In this document: positions 47,231 to 57,670 of the stretch, in pieces
Layout of the letters: every line of letters starts with the position of its first letter
How positions within the stretch are numbered: position 1 is the stretch's first letter
Source of the DNA: Datura wrightii
Lineage: Eukaryota > Streptophyta > Magnoliopsida > Solanales > Solanaceae
Reading direction: 5' to 3'
Assembly: GCA_035772735.1 (NCBI GenBank)
Contig: JASDFA010000002.1
Span: forward strand, 37,034,501 to 37,098,500
Length of the DNA stretch: 64,000 nt
Translations under genes and position numbers: made by a program
Notes under the pieces: model-generated
The model's input: only the letters and a program-made list of their open reading frames with translations
Told to the model about the DNA's origin: nothing
Databases searched by the model: none

Positions 47231-48627
47231 GGATCTTGGGCAGATTTATATGCCCAAGTGATACTCAAATGCGTCATTTTGTCTTGTTTATCTATCGATG
47301 TTTGTACATTCTCATGTGAATTGTAGTCAAATGTGAATTTATACTAACCAACATGATTTGCGTTGTTTTGCAGGAAAAATATAATTTTATGAAGCTAAGA
47401 TGCATGTTGGGAGAAATCGGGATTGGACTCGGAAGTGAGCAAGGAAAAGGCCAAGGAAAGCATGAATTAAAGGGGCTCCGCGATGGAGCCGTGCCACGTT
47501 GCCATCGCGGATGCATTCTGCCCGGATGCTGAAGATGAGCCAAATTCCAGTGATGGTGCGCGCTGGGGCCGTGGCACGTTGGCCTAGCCCCGCGTTGCAC
47601 GTCGTGCCACGCTGGGCTTAAATACCTGGACGACCAGATTCCAGTAAGGGTCTGCGTTGGTGGCGTGTCACGGAGGCAGTGATCTGCGATGCACTCCGTG
47701 ACACGTTGCTTGTTATTCTGGGAAAAATTTTCACTAGTATAAATAGCACACTTAGGTTTATTTTTAATTATTCTGACTTGGTGGAGCAAGAACGTGGGTT
47801 ACAGGCAGTTGAGGGGACGAAAATCTTAGGGTTCTTCTCTATCTCTTTCTCCTTTATTTCAATTGTTTGTATGATTTAATGTTTAATCCACAAATGAGTG
47901 GCTAAATTCACTTCTTGCTGAGTTTAAGAACATTTGTATTGAAATGTAATTATTGATCAATTGGTCTTTCATCTTGTCTTCCATGGTTGTTCTATTGATT
48001 CTTGTTCTTACTGCATTAATGAGTGGCCAATGTTAATGTATATCGAAAAAGTCTGGTTTCACTCGAGAGAGCAAGAAATTGGAAAGTTGTGAATTGATAG
48101 GATATGATCTTTTCTTAGTTTGGGAAAATTGAGAATTGATTTACCTTCGGGATATAGATATACCTGAAAGTCGTATTAGTCAATTAAGGAATCGGTTTTG
48201 TATGGCTAGAACATGAATTTCTTTTTATCACAGAGATGTAGGTGGAAGGTTCATGATTCGTAAGTTGGGTTAAATACGAGAGTTTTAATCCATAGGCTAT
48301 AATTCTTGGCTAGGGACCGGAGGAAAGATTAATCAAATTGTATCGATAATTTATTTCTCTACATGTTCATTTTAACCTCAGCATGCTCATACTTATAGTT
48401 CAGACTCAAATTGTATATTCGTTTTAGACTTAGTATAAAATTAGGAAACAAAATATCAAAATCTTCTTCACACTGTTGTCTGCAGTTTAGAGTTAAAGTT
48501 TATTTACACTTGATTAGATTGATACCTTAGTCCAGTCCCTGTGGGATCGATACTTGGCTTACTTGAGCCACTTTACTACTTGTTCAACCACGTGCACTTG
48601 TGTGTAGTTATTCCAAACAGCCGAACA
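47231..48627 (+). mobile_element. 3' LTR of element A
   Basis: Nearly identical to 38965-40374; the first T is G here, and 13 bp (TTTACACTCATTT region, 39612 side) are missing near 47878. Ends GCCGAACA at 48627. Confidence 0.93.
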
Positions 48628-48632
48628 TCGCG
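48628..48632. repeat. Probable target site duplication of element A, right (TCGCG)
   Basis: Four of five bases match 38960-38964; solo LTR D resumes here. Confidence 0.6.
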
Positions 48633-48659
48633 CCCTCCCCCCAGTTATAGGGCATGACA
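48633..48659 (+). mobile_element. Solo LTR D, terminal segment
   Basis: CCCTCCCCCCAGTTATAGGG and GCATGACA: the LTR end cut off from 34828-38964 by element A. Confidence 0.8.
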
Positions 48660-48664
48660 AATAT

Positions 48665-49662
48665 TCAATATTTTGAGATTTATTTTTTATAGAAAAGCAT
48701 GAATTCAAGTAACCCATGTTTATGAACATATTCTGAACGAATTGAGTATGACGAAGTATTAGGCAGTGCCCACATGTTGAAGAATCATTTATGATTTATG
48801 AAACGAATTTCATGATTTATCGATTTATGATGTAGGCCGATAAAAAGGGCCTTTGATTATTGGCTAAGCATGTTTTAAAGGGGATCAATGATTATAAATG
48901 TTATAGTTTAGCTAATGAATTTTAATGCATGATGTTATTGATTTATATATGAGCCTATATGCATGTTTTTGGGAGCCGTGTCTAGCACCGAGCAGCCCGA
49001 TGTTTAAAGGACTATGCTGGTGTCTGATAACAACGTGCCACTGTGGGTTTGTAATGATATATTGTATTGATAATGATCCCCTCAAATGTGATATCACGCC
49101 TAATGCACGACCCTCGCCTGGTAAGCTAGGGATGGCTCTGCCCACTTGAGTGAGATAGTTGGGGCATCATGAAAGGCTCTACCATGATGATTTCAGTTAA
49201 GACGAGTCCCCCCATTGTTCCCATGTAATGTGCATTTTTATATTTATGTTATTGGCTCAAGTTATGTTTTGATAAATTTTGTTTACGATAATGATAATGA
49301 ATGATTTATGAATGATTTGAAAGTATTGAGCCTTATGTTTACTTACGAAGTTTATGATACAAGCATGATGTCCTCCTCCTATGTTTATTTATGAGTTTAT
49401 TTTACTTTTAATGTCCATTTTACTTACCTTGTATACTTGGTACATTCCACATACTGACCGCATACTTTTTGTGTTGCATCATTTTATGATACAGGGTCCA
49501 GATCTCAGGCTCATCCTCATCCTTAGTCCATCTCAGCTCTTGCTCTCAGATTATTGGTGATTCCTCATGTTTCGAGGACCGTTTGACAAACTTTTATGTT
49601 ATCTTGTGTTTCATTATTGTTCGGGTTAGTTGGGGATGTTTTCCTATCAACCCATAATAGAT
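48665..49662 (+). mobile_element. 5' LTR of chromovirus E, second segment
   Basis: Resumes after solo LTR D. From 49098 on it matches the 3' LTR remnant at 56161 (CTAATGCACgACCCTCGCCTGG, GAGTGAGATAGTTGGGGCAT, TCAACCCAT). Includes the CATCATTTTATGATACAGGG block at about 49478. It is interrupted at about 49662 by a minus-strand LTR element. Confidence 0.85.
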
Positions 49663-49768
49663 AAATTTACTAAACTTCGCCGAGTCCTAGCAACGGCACC
49701 AAAAACTTGTTGAAAAACATAAAAATTTACTAAACTTCGCTGACTCCCCGGTAACGGCACTAAAAACT
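49663..49768 (-). other. Leader and PBS of the inserted minus-strand element, duplicated
   Basis: Two near-copies of one ~55-bp unit, 49663-49716 and 49724-49773, each containing AAATTTACTAAACTTCG and, on the minus strand, CAACAAGTTTTT followed by a tRNA-Asp-like site (GTGCCGTTACCGGGGA in the copy next to the LTR, GTGCCGTTGCTAGGA in the outer copy). No gag follows. Confidence 0.7.
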
Positions 49769-51282
49769 TGTTGCGACTGCGCCCAAGCGCACACGCAAGT
49801 GTACGTGCTCTTACAAGTAATACAGTGGCCCTTTTTAAGAGCCGGATGTCGAACCCACAGGGACTGGACCAATTTACCTAATTATCAAGTTCAAGTGTGA
49901 TGTTAACTTTCGCAAGTGTTGATATAGACTTTCTCGATAAAGTTTAATGAAGTCTAGGGGTGGTCACAGAAATACTCTGAAGTAATTCAAGGAGCAACTA
50001 GAGCTAAGGCCAGATAATCATGCGATACTACGCTTTGTAATGGTTTAAGTATGGAATTATCAATTGTCATCTCACATAATTACAATTGCACGTTCATGGT
50101 CTTTCAATCCTCTAAACACGACAAACTAGCCTCACAACTACATCGTTGAGCGGGGATGTGACATTCTAGTTCGTGGGCAATTCAATTATGGGAATGTGGT
50201 TTACGGGGTTTATGCTCTTGATTAGGGACTTTCGTACCTCTAATCATTTAACTCAACTTAGCTTCACAACTACTTCCTCAAGTGGTGGAGTGACAATTCT
50301 AATTTGATTTCTTATTATCATCCCGTTTTATCAACCAAGCAAGGAAAATTAGGTATAATTTCTTATCCTAACCGCGAATTATGTCATAAGATAAAAACTT
50401 GCTCCCCACATTCTTTTGTTCTTGCCTAGGTTTACTTTCTCAAGCTTTTATCTAGGTGTAACATGTGTGTTTTCATGGTGATCAATAATAAAAACAACCA
50501 TAAGTAAGAACGTAAGACAAAACAACAATTAATAACTTAAAACCAAAACAAATTCACATCGTCACAATCATATCTTGTGGCCTCAACCATAGAGGAAGGG
50601 TTCTAGCCACCCAAGTTTGTATAATTACAAGAAAACACAATTAAAGTAACATACTTACAAGAATTTGTAGAAGAGAAGATGAAATTTAAGAACCCTAGGT
50701 GAGTTCTCCCACTTCTCCCTTCACTCCTTGGTAATTTTTCAAAAATATTACGTGACCAAATGTTTTTAGGAGCTAAGGGACCTATTTATAGTAAATGAGA
50801 AGTGTATAAAATTATGCCCTCCATGAAATAGCTGCGTGTCACGGAGGTGAACGCGCCAATTTACCTCCCAGACATGGAGGCATCGCGTAGGCACACTGGA
50901 AATCCCAAACAGTCTGCAAGCAGCCCCTTGCCGCATTGGCAGCGTGTCACGCTGCTTGTGCAGCGCGCTAGGGGTCGTGGCACGCCACTGGTCGCGCAGC
51001 CTGCCTGCCGTGGCACGTTGCCAATGCGCAGGTGGGCTGTTTCGTGTGTCCCCCTTGCAGACGTTCGCGATTTACTTCGGATTCCATGCCTCCACTACAC
51101 CAACTCATGGATTAGTTCCTCAAATTCATTTTAAACCTACAAAAACAAGAACTAATCATGTTGGTTAGTATATATATTCACATTTACATAGAAGTACATG
51201 AGAATGCATATAATTAAGTCGATAAACAAGACAAAACTAAGTTATAAAGCATCACTTAGGCATGCTATTTTGCCCAAGATCA
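49769..51282 (-). mobile_element. LTR of an A-like element, minus strand, inside the LTR of E
   Basis: Minus strand starts TGATCTTGGGCAAAATAG and ends GCAGTCGCAACA. The start, the GTCCCTGTGGGTTCGACATC block and the CGTGNCACG-type tract at 50825-51030 tie it to the element A family, at clearly lower identity. The tip hairpin is kept with one mismatch (CTTGGGCA/TGCCTAAG). Only the LTR and leader remain: a truncated insertion. 1514 bp. Confidence 0.8.
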
Positions 51283-51479
51283 GTATGTAGTACTCATCTT
51301 ATGTGTACGTCTAGGATTTTCTGATGTGATGTTATGGTTATGTTTCCGCTACGTTTTATGTTTGATATTCCACTTATTTAAAGGAGATTAGTCGTATGCA
51401 TGTGCCATGGGTCAACTCGGGGTTTCTTGGGGTCCCTTGTCCCTTGTCTATGATCCGGGTGTACGTTCGGATCGTGAAA
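51283..51479 (+). mobile_element. 5' LTR of chromovirus E, last segment
   Basis: GTATGTAGTACTCATCTTATG onward matches 56718-56913. Ends GATCGTGAAA at 51479, where the C of the usual TGACA end is A. Confidence 0.85.
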
Positions 51480-51483
51480 AACT

Positions 51484-51495
51484 TGGTATCAGAAC
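51484..51495 (+). other. Primer binding site of element E (tRNA-iMet)
   Basis: TGGTATCAGAAC; usual TGGTATCAGAGC. Confidence 0.8.
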
Positions 51496-51681
51496 AATGG
51501 TTTGGAGTGTCCTAGTGTGTCTGAAAGGTGCATTAAGTAGAGTTTTTTTCATGAAACGCGCCAAACCTATGACGAAGAGGCTACTAGACGTTTAGGAATT
51601 GTTCCCTTCTTTCATATTCTATGTCGTGTGATGTGATGTCTCTCTATCCTTCTAATTAGTGCGATTCGCAATTGCAGAATT

Positions 51682-52800
51682 ATGGCTACTAGAAGAATAA
51701 ACGGAAGGAGGAATGGAAATTATAAAGGCCACCGGGGTGGCAATGACCATGGGCATCAGCAAGCCCACCTGTTCAGGAGCCCCAGGCGCTAGAGCTGGCT
51801 ACCCACACTGAATTTCAGGCAGCTATTCAGATGTTAGCGCGGGCCTTGACCACTTAGGTCAACCAGTAGGCTATTACGCAGGTCCGACAGAATGGCAATG
51901 CAACGACGACTCGGATTAGAGACTTCTTGAGGATGAACCCTCCTGAGTTCACGATATCAAAGGTGGACGAAGATCCACACTAGTTCATTGAAGGGATCTT
52001 GAAAGTCACTCAGGTTATGGGGGTGACAAATGGGGAATGTGTTGACTTGGCCTCTTATCAACTAAAAGAGGTCGCTCATATTTGGTACAAGCAATGGAAG
52101 GATAGCAGGGCAGCAGAAGCAGGCCCTATCAGTTGGGATGAGTTCCACATGGCCTTTCTCGACAGGTTCTTCCCTTGGGAGATGAGGGAGTTGAAGGCAG
52201 CGGAGTTTGTGAACCTCAAGCAAGGAAAGATGACAGTGCTGGAGTATTCTGTTGAGTTTACTTGTTTGTCAAAGTAAGCCCCAGAGTTAGTGATGGATCA
52301 GAGGGCGCGGGTGAGACGATTTTTCATGGTGTGGCCGGTTATTTAGACAAGGAATGTAGGACTTGCATGCTTCACCAGGATATGGACTTTTCTCACATAG
52401 TGTTGTATGCCCAGTAGATGGAGGCGGCTCATGCGAGGGAGAGGAAGGCAAAGAGAGCTCGAACAGATAGTCGTGGGTTTTCGCATCAGAGGTCTAGCGG
52501 TGGCTACCGTCCATAGTTTCAGCAGAGATCACTAGCCCCAGCACCATCATCATCTAGTATTCAGTCCAGACCCAGGGGTGATCAGAGGAGCAGGGTTTCA
52601 GGGTCGAGGAATCAGAGGGGCACCCAGTTAGAGTATACCTCTCCAGCCTGCGGGAAGTGCGACAAGAGTCATGCCAGGGAGTGTCTGCTCGATTCAGATA
52701 TTTGCTATGGGTGTGGTAGATCTAGGAACATGCGTCAAGCGTGCCCATATGCTAGACAAGGTGATGATAGGGGTCGTGAAAAGACTACTGAGTCAGCACC
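51682..52800 (+). pseudogene. gag of chromovirus E
   Basis: ATG at 51682 opens MATRRINGRRNGN, like G. The core at 51999-52277 reads YQLKEVAHIWYKQWKD, FHMAFLDRFFPWEMRELKAA and FVNLKQGKMTVLEYSVEFT. A zinc knuckle region near 52650-52715 holds CGKCDKSHAREC and a second, worn CYGCGRSRNMRQAC (His lost). At least three frame changes. Domain order and sequence tie it to the same lineage as G and F. Confidence 0.85.
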
Positions 52801-52903
52801 AGCCCCAGCCGGTTCCGCTCCGCATGGAGCATCGACTAGTGGAGTTAGTGAACAACGCCAAAACTGATTCTATACCCTTGCTTCAGGCCAGGAGAAGGAG
52901 ACT

Positions 52904-55900
52904 TTGCCAGACGTGGTCACTGGTATGTTGCGTGTATTTCATATTATTTTTTATGGCTTGCTAGATCTGGGAGCTACCTTGTCTTTTGTGACTCCTTACA
53001 TTGCTAGTAGCATTGGAGTTAGTCCCGAGACCTTGTCAGAACCATTTTCAGTTTCGACCCCTGTTGGTGATTCGGTCATAGATAGACGAGTATATAGAGG
53101 ATGCCCGGTCACTCTATTTTATAAGGTTATCTCCGCATACCTTGTAGAGTTAGTCATGACTGTCTTTGAGGTTATTCTTTGCATGGATTGGTTGTTTGCA
53201 TGTTATGCTTCGATTAATTGTAGGACCCGTACGGTGGAATTTCATTTTCTGGGTGAGTCAATGTTGGAGTGGAAGGGTAGTTCGCGGTACCAGCAGGTCG
53301 ATTTATTTCCTATCTTAAGGCCAGAAAGATGATTTCTAAGGGATGCATGTATCATCTAGTTAGGGTTAAGGATGATGAGTCTGAGACCCCGACTATTCAA
53401 TAAGTTTCGGTGGTGTGTGAGTATCCGGATGTTTTTCCCGATGAATTTCTAGGTGTTCCTCCTAAGAGGGAAATCGACTTCGATAATGATCTCTTGCCCG
53501 GTACGCAGCCTATCTCTATTCGTCCCTACAGGATGGCTCCAGCCGAGCTAAAGGAATTGAAGGATCAGTTAAAGGATCTGTTGGATAAGGGCTTCATTAG
53601 ATCATGCCAGTCTCCATGGGTTGCACCCGTTCAATTTGATCGAAAGAAGGACGATTCCCTTCATATGTGTATTGACTATCGGTAGTGGAACAAGGTTACC
53701 ATCAAGAAAAGGTACCCCTTACCCAGGATCGATAATTTGTTTTACCAACTTCAGGGTGCCAAGTGCTTCTCCAAGATTGATCTCAGGTCCGGGTATCACC
53801 AGCTCAGGGTTCGGGAGAGTGACATCCCGAAGACCACTTTTAGGACTCGGTATAGTCACTACGAATTTGTTTTTATGTCTTTCGGAATAACCAATGCCCC
53901 TGCAACTCTTATGGATCTAATGAACAGGGTGTTCAAGGAATATTTGGACATGTTCGTGATTGTGTTCATTGATGACATCTTGATATACTCAGAGCGAGGA
54001 AGAGCATGCCAGTCACCTGAGAGTGGTGCTTCAGACCCTCAAGGATCTTCAGCTATATGTAAAGTTTAGTAAGTGTGAGTTTTGGTTAGGATCGATGGAA
54101 TTTCTGGGTCATGTGGTATCAAGCGAAGGCATAAGGGTAGACTCCCAGAATATTGAGGCGGTGAAGAATTGGCCCAGACCGGTAAATCCTTTAGAAATTC
54201 GGAGTTTCTTAGGCTTAGCAGGCTACTACCGAAGATTTTTTGAGGGCTTTACATCGATTGCAGCCCCATTGAACAGGTTGACTCAGAAAAAGGTGAAGTT
54301 CCAACGGGCGGATGCTTGTGAGAAAAGCTTCCAAGTGTTGAAGACCCGGCACAATTCAGCACCAGTGTTGACTTTACTCGAGGGTACCGATGGCTTTTTT
54401 GTATGTTGCGATGCTTCGATAGTCAGACTGGGATGTTTGTTGATACAGCATGGGAAGGTAATAGCATATGCCTCGAGATAGCTGAAAGCTCATGAAAAGA
54501 ATTACCCGACCCCTGATTTTGAGTTGGCTGCGGTGGTGTTTGCATTAAAGATATGGTGGAATTACTTGTATGGGTTCCACGTGGATGTATTTACGGATCA
54601 CAAGAGCTTGCAATATGTATTCACACAGAAAGATCTAAATCTTCGACAAAGGAGGTGGTTGGAGCTACTTAAGAACTATGACATGTGTGTCCTTTACCAC
54701 CCGAGCAAGGCTAATGTGGTTGCGGATGCACTTAGTAGGCTATCTATGGAGAAAGTGTCCCGCATGGATGAGGGAAAGAAGGAGTTGATGAAGGATGTCC
54801 ACCGACTTGCAAGACTGGGAGTTAGATTGGTCGACTCGACTAACAGCGGCGTTATTGTGTAGAATGGGTCAGAATCGTCCTTAGTGGTTGATGTTAAAAT
54901 CTAAGAAAGATGAGGATTCAACTTTGAGGAAGCTGAAGGAAGCAGTGCGAAGTCAAAAGGTGGAGGTTTTCTCCAGAGTGGGAGATGGTGTTCTACAATA
55001 TCAGGGTCGGCTATGTGTCACAAACATTGATAATTTGAGGGTTCGGATATTGCACAAGACATATGGTATAAGATATTCCATCCATTCGGGATCTACGAAG
55101 ATGTATCGGGATTTGCGGGAAATATATTGGTGGGATGGTATGAAGAGGGATATTGCGGAGTTCGTAGCCAAATGTCCAAACTGTCAGCAAGTGAAGGTCG
55201 AGCATCAATGGACGGGAAGTGTACTTCAGGATATCAGCATCCCCACTTAGATGTGGGAAGAAATTAACATGGATTTCATTACAGGTCTACCCCATACTCG
55301 CCGGCAATACGACTAAATTTAGGTGGTGGTCGACAGGTTAACCAACGCTGCACACTTCCTACTGGGCAAGACCACAGATTCAGCGGATTATTATGCCAAG
55401 TTGTATATTCGGGAGTTGGTTCGACTTCATGGAGTGCCCTTGTCTATTATATCAGACCGAGGTACTCAGTTTACCTCCCAATTTTGGCGGTCTTTCCAAA
55501 AAGGGCTTGGGACTCAGGTTAAGCTCAGCACCGCATTCCATCTGCAAATAAATGGTCAGGTGGAATGGACAATCCAGACTCTTGAGGACATGTTGAGGGC
55601 ATGTGTCAAGGATTTTAAAGGTAGTTGGGATGATAATTTGCCCTTAATCGAGTTTTCTTATAATAACAGCTATCACTCCAGTATCCAAATGGCACCATTC
55701 GAGGCTCTTTATGGGCAAAGGTGTAGATCTCCCATCGGATAGTTTGAGGTTGGTGAAGTAGCTATGGTAGGGCCCGATTCAGTTCAGGAGGCGATGGTGA
55801 AGGTTCAATTGATAAGGGGCCGGTTGAAAACAACTCAGAGTCGTGAGAGATCACATGCCTATGTGGGGAGAAGATATTTGGAGTTTGAGGTGGACGATTG

Positions 55901-56162
55901 GGTATTTCTAAAGGTATCTCCCATGAAGAGAGTCATGTGGTTTAGGAAGAAGGGGAAACTCAGTCCCCGATATGTGGGTCCTTATCGGGTTATAAGGAGA
56001 GTTGGTAAGGTGGTGTATGAATTGGACTTTCCTTCAGAGTTAGCTTCAGTACATCTCGTGTTTCATGTATCGCTCTTGAAAAATTGCTTGGGTGATCCAT
56101 CTTTAGTAGTCCCGGTAGACAACATTGGTGTAAAGGATAGCCTGAGCTATGAAGATGCCTAA
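52904..56162 (+). pseudogene. pol of chromovirus E (protease to integrase; chromodomain lost)
   Basis: Protease with DLGAT at 52964-52978. RT 53410-54070: KELKDQLKDLLDKGFIRS, then FIDDIL with the catalytic FIDD at 53965-53976. RNase H about 54390-54740 (CCDASIVRLG, FTDHKSLQYVF, ANVVADALSR). Integrase: zinc finger CPNCQQ near 55175; catalytic D at 55272, D at 55455-55457 and E at 55563-55565, a spacing of 35 residues as in the DD35E core; YVGPYRVIRRVGKVVYELDF in the C-terminal part. Nonsense codons at about 53401, 53684, 54480, 55247, 55314 and 55741 fit CAG-to-TAG or TGG-to-TAG decay. The frame ends at the junction 56160, before the chromodomain, which is missing together with the polypurine tract and the first half of the 3' LTR. 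Confidence 0.9.
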
Positions 56163-56913
56163 TGCACAACCCTCGCCTGGCAAGCTAGGGTCGGCTCTAC
56201 CAACTTGAGTGAGATAGTTGGGGCATCATGAAAGGCTTTACCATGATGGTGTCGGTTAAGACGAGTCCTCCCATTGTTCCGCATGTCTTATGAATTGTTA
56301 TATTTATGTTATTGGATCAAGTTATGTTTTGATAAATTTTGTTTACGATTATGATATTGAATGATTTATGAATGATTTGAAAGTCTTGAGCCTTATGTTT
56401 ACTTACGGAGTTTATGATACAAGCATGATGTCCTCCTCCTATGTTTATTTATGAGTTACTTACCTTGCATATTCGGTACATTCCACGTACTGACCGAATA
56501 CTTTCTATATTGTATCGTTTTGTGATACAGGGTCCGGATCTAAGTCTCATCCTCATCGTTAGTCCATCTCAACTCACGCTCTCAGATTATTGGTGACTCT
56601 TCATGTTCTGAGGACCTTTTGACATAATTTTATCATATCTTGTGTTTCAGTATTGTTCGAGTTAATTGGGGATGTTGTCCCATCAACCCATCGTATGTGG
56701 TAGAGGCTTTCATACAGTATGTAGTACTCATCTTATGTGCACATCTAGTATTTTCTGATGTTATGCTATAGTTACGTTTCTGCCATGTTTTATGTTTGAT
56801 ATTCTGCTTATTTGAAGGAGATTAGATGTATGCATGTTCCATGGGCCGACTTGGTGTCTCTCGAGGTCCCTTGTCCCATGTCTACGATCCTAGTATACAT
56901 TCAGGTCATGACA
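56161..56913 (+). mobile_element. 3' LTR of chromovirus E, 5'-truncated
   Basis: Begins abruptly at CTAATGCACAACCCTCGCC, which matches the inside of the 5' LTR at 49098, and ends TTCAGGTCATGACA. The junction with pol at 56160 marks a deletion of the pol end, polypurine tract and about half the LTR. It contains TTGTATCGTTTTGTGATACA (56511 area), the counterpart of the R palindrome. Confidence 0.85.
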
Positions 56914-56918
56914 ATTGT

Positions 56919-57490
56919 GGTGAGAATCAGAGATGTACTTCAATGCATGAGTGCAGGGTACGATTGGTGCTATAACTCATAACCTCATTGTACGGGTCAT
57001 AGTACACACTGTGGCTATGCACGATGCAAGGCATGACCACAATGAAAACAAAAGACCTACGAGCCATAGTGAGATTCATACCCAAATTATACGAGTCATA
57101 AGATATGCTTGTAGGTCCATCGGTTAGTTTCTCAATCTCTCAGTTATGGGTCCTACTACTCGTGGCACGAGTCCTAATGGGTCAAAAATTTTAAATCTAC
57201 CCTACTTGGCCCAGATTTATAAAAATCGGCCCTAGGACCTATAAAAGCTCAAATGAATTGTAGAGCTCTCCCACGCTCACAAAACCTAAACCCACGACTC
57301 CCTCACACCCGTAACTCACCATGAAGAATCGGTGAACAAGTTCTTGCTTAGAGATTACATCGAAATCCCCAATTCAAACCCTAGTCTTGATTTACGGTTA
57401 AAGTCCTAACATTCAAGTAAGTATATATCTTTAAAATTGATAGATATAACTTTTGTGCTTGATTTAATCTTGTTAAACGCCCTGAGATTC
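56919..57490 (+). promoter_or_regulatory. Promoter-like tract, leader and splice donor of element C
   Basis: Continuation of C after element E. 56920-57175 carries GGGTCATAG, TACGAGTCATAAG and GGCACGAGTCC words. TATA-like CTATAAAAGC at 57239 is followed by a pyrimidine-rich leader, CTCCCACGCTCACAAAACC. AAATTTTAAATCTACCC and ACCCGTAACTCACC match the minus strand of 63990-63850 in element I-2. A good splice donor, CAA/GTAAGTATA, is at 57417. Position relative to the hairpins is the same as in element A. The ORF itself is lost to the truncation by element F. Confidence 0.5.
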
Positions 57491-57670
57491 CTCTCATTTC
57501 TTTAAAATTCATCGCACAACACAGATCATGAATAAAGTGAACATTTCCTAAATATCTAGTAGCCTCTTCATCATAAGTGTGATGCGCTTCACACCCATGA
57601 AAAAGACTCTACCCAACGCAACTTTCAGACTCCCTAGGATACTTCAAACCTATGGCTCTGATACCAAGTT
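57491..57670 (-). other. Leader and PBS of truncated chromovirus F
   Basis: Minus-strand leader matching the leader of G (19300-19463): both read AGTAGCCTCTTCrTCATA and CACGCTTCACAC-like words. PBS TGGTATCAGAG on the minus strand at 57656-57666. The gag and everything after it are missing. Confidence 0.75.

Larger units (their letters stand above)
38965..48627 (+). mobile_element. Element A: young, pol-less Athila-like LTR retrotransposon
   Basis: 9663 bp element with near-identical LTRs (1410 and 1397 bp; about 20 substitutions and one 13-bp gap by eye), tRNA-Asp PBS, gag-protease frame, hairpin block, intron-bearing leader, a plant transposon-type ORF and a polypurine tract. There is no RT, RNase H or integrase anywhere inside. 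It sits in solo LTR D, which sits in the LTR of E. Because gag, protease and the second ORF are only lightly damaged and the LTRs are so similar, it is the youngest insertion here and was probably mobilised by enzymes from another element. Confidence 0.93.
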
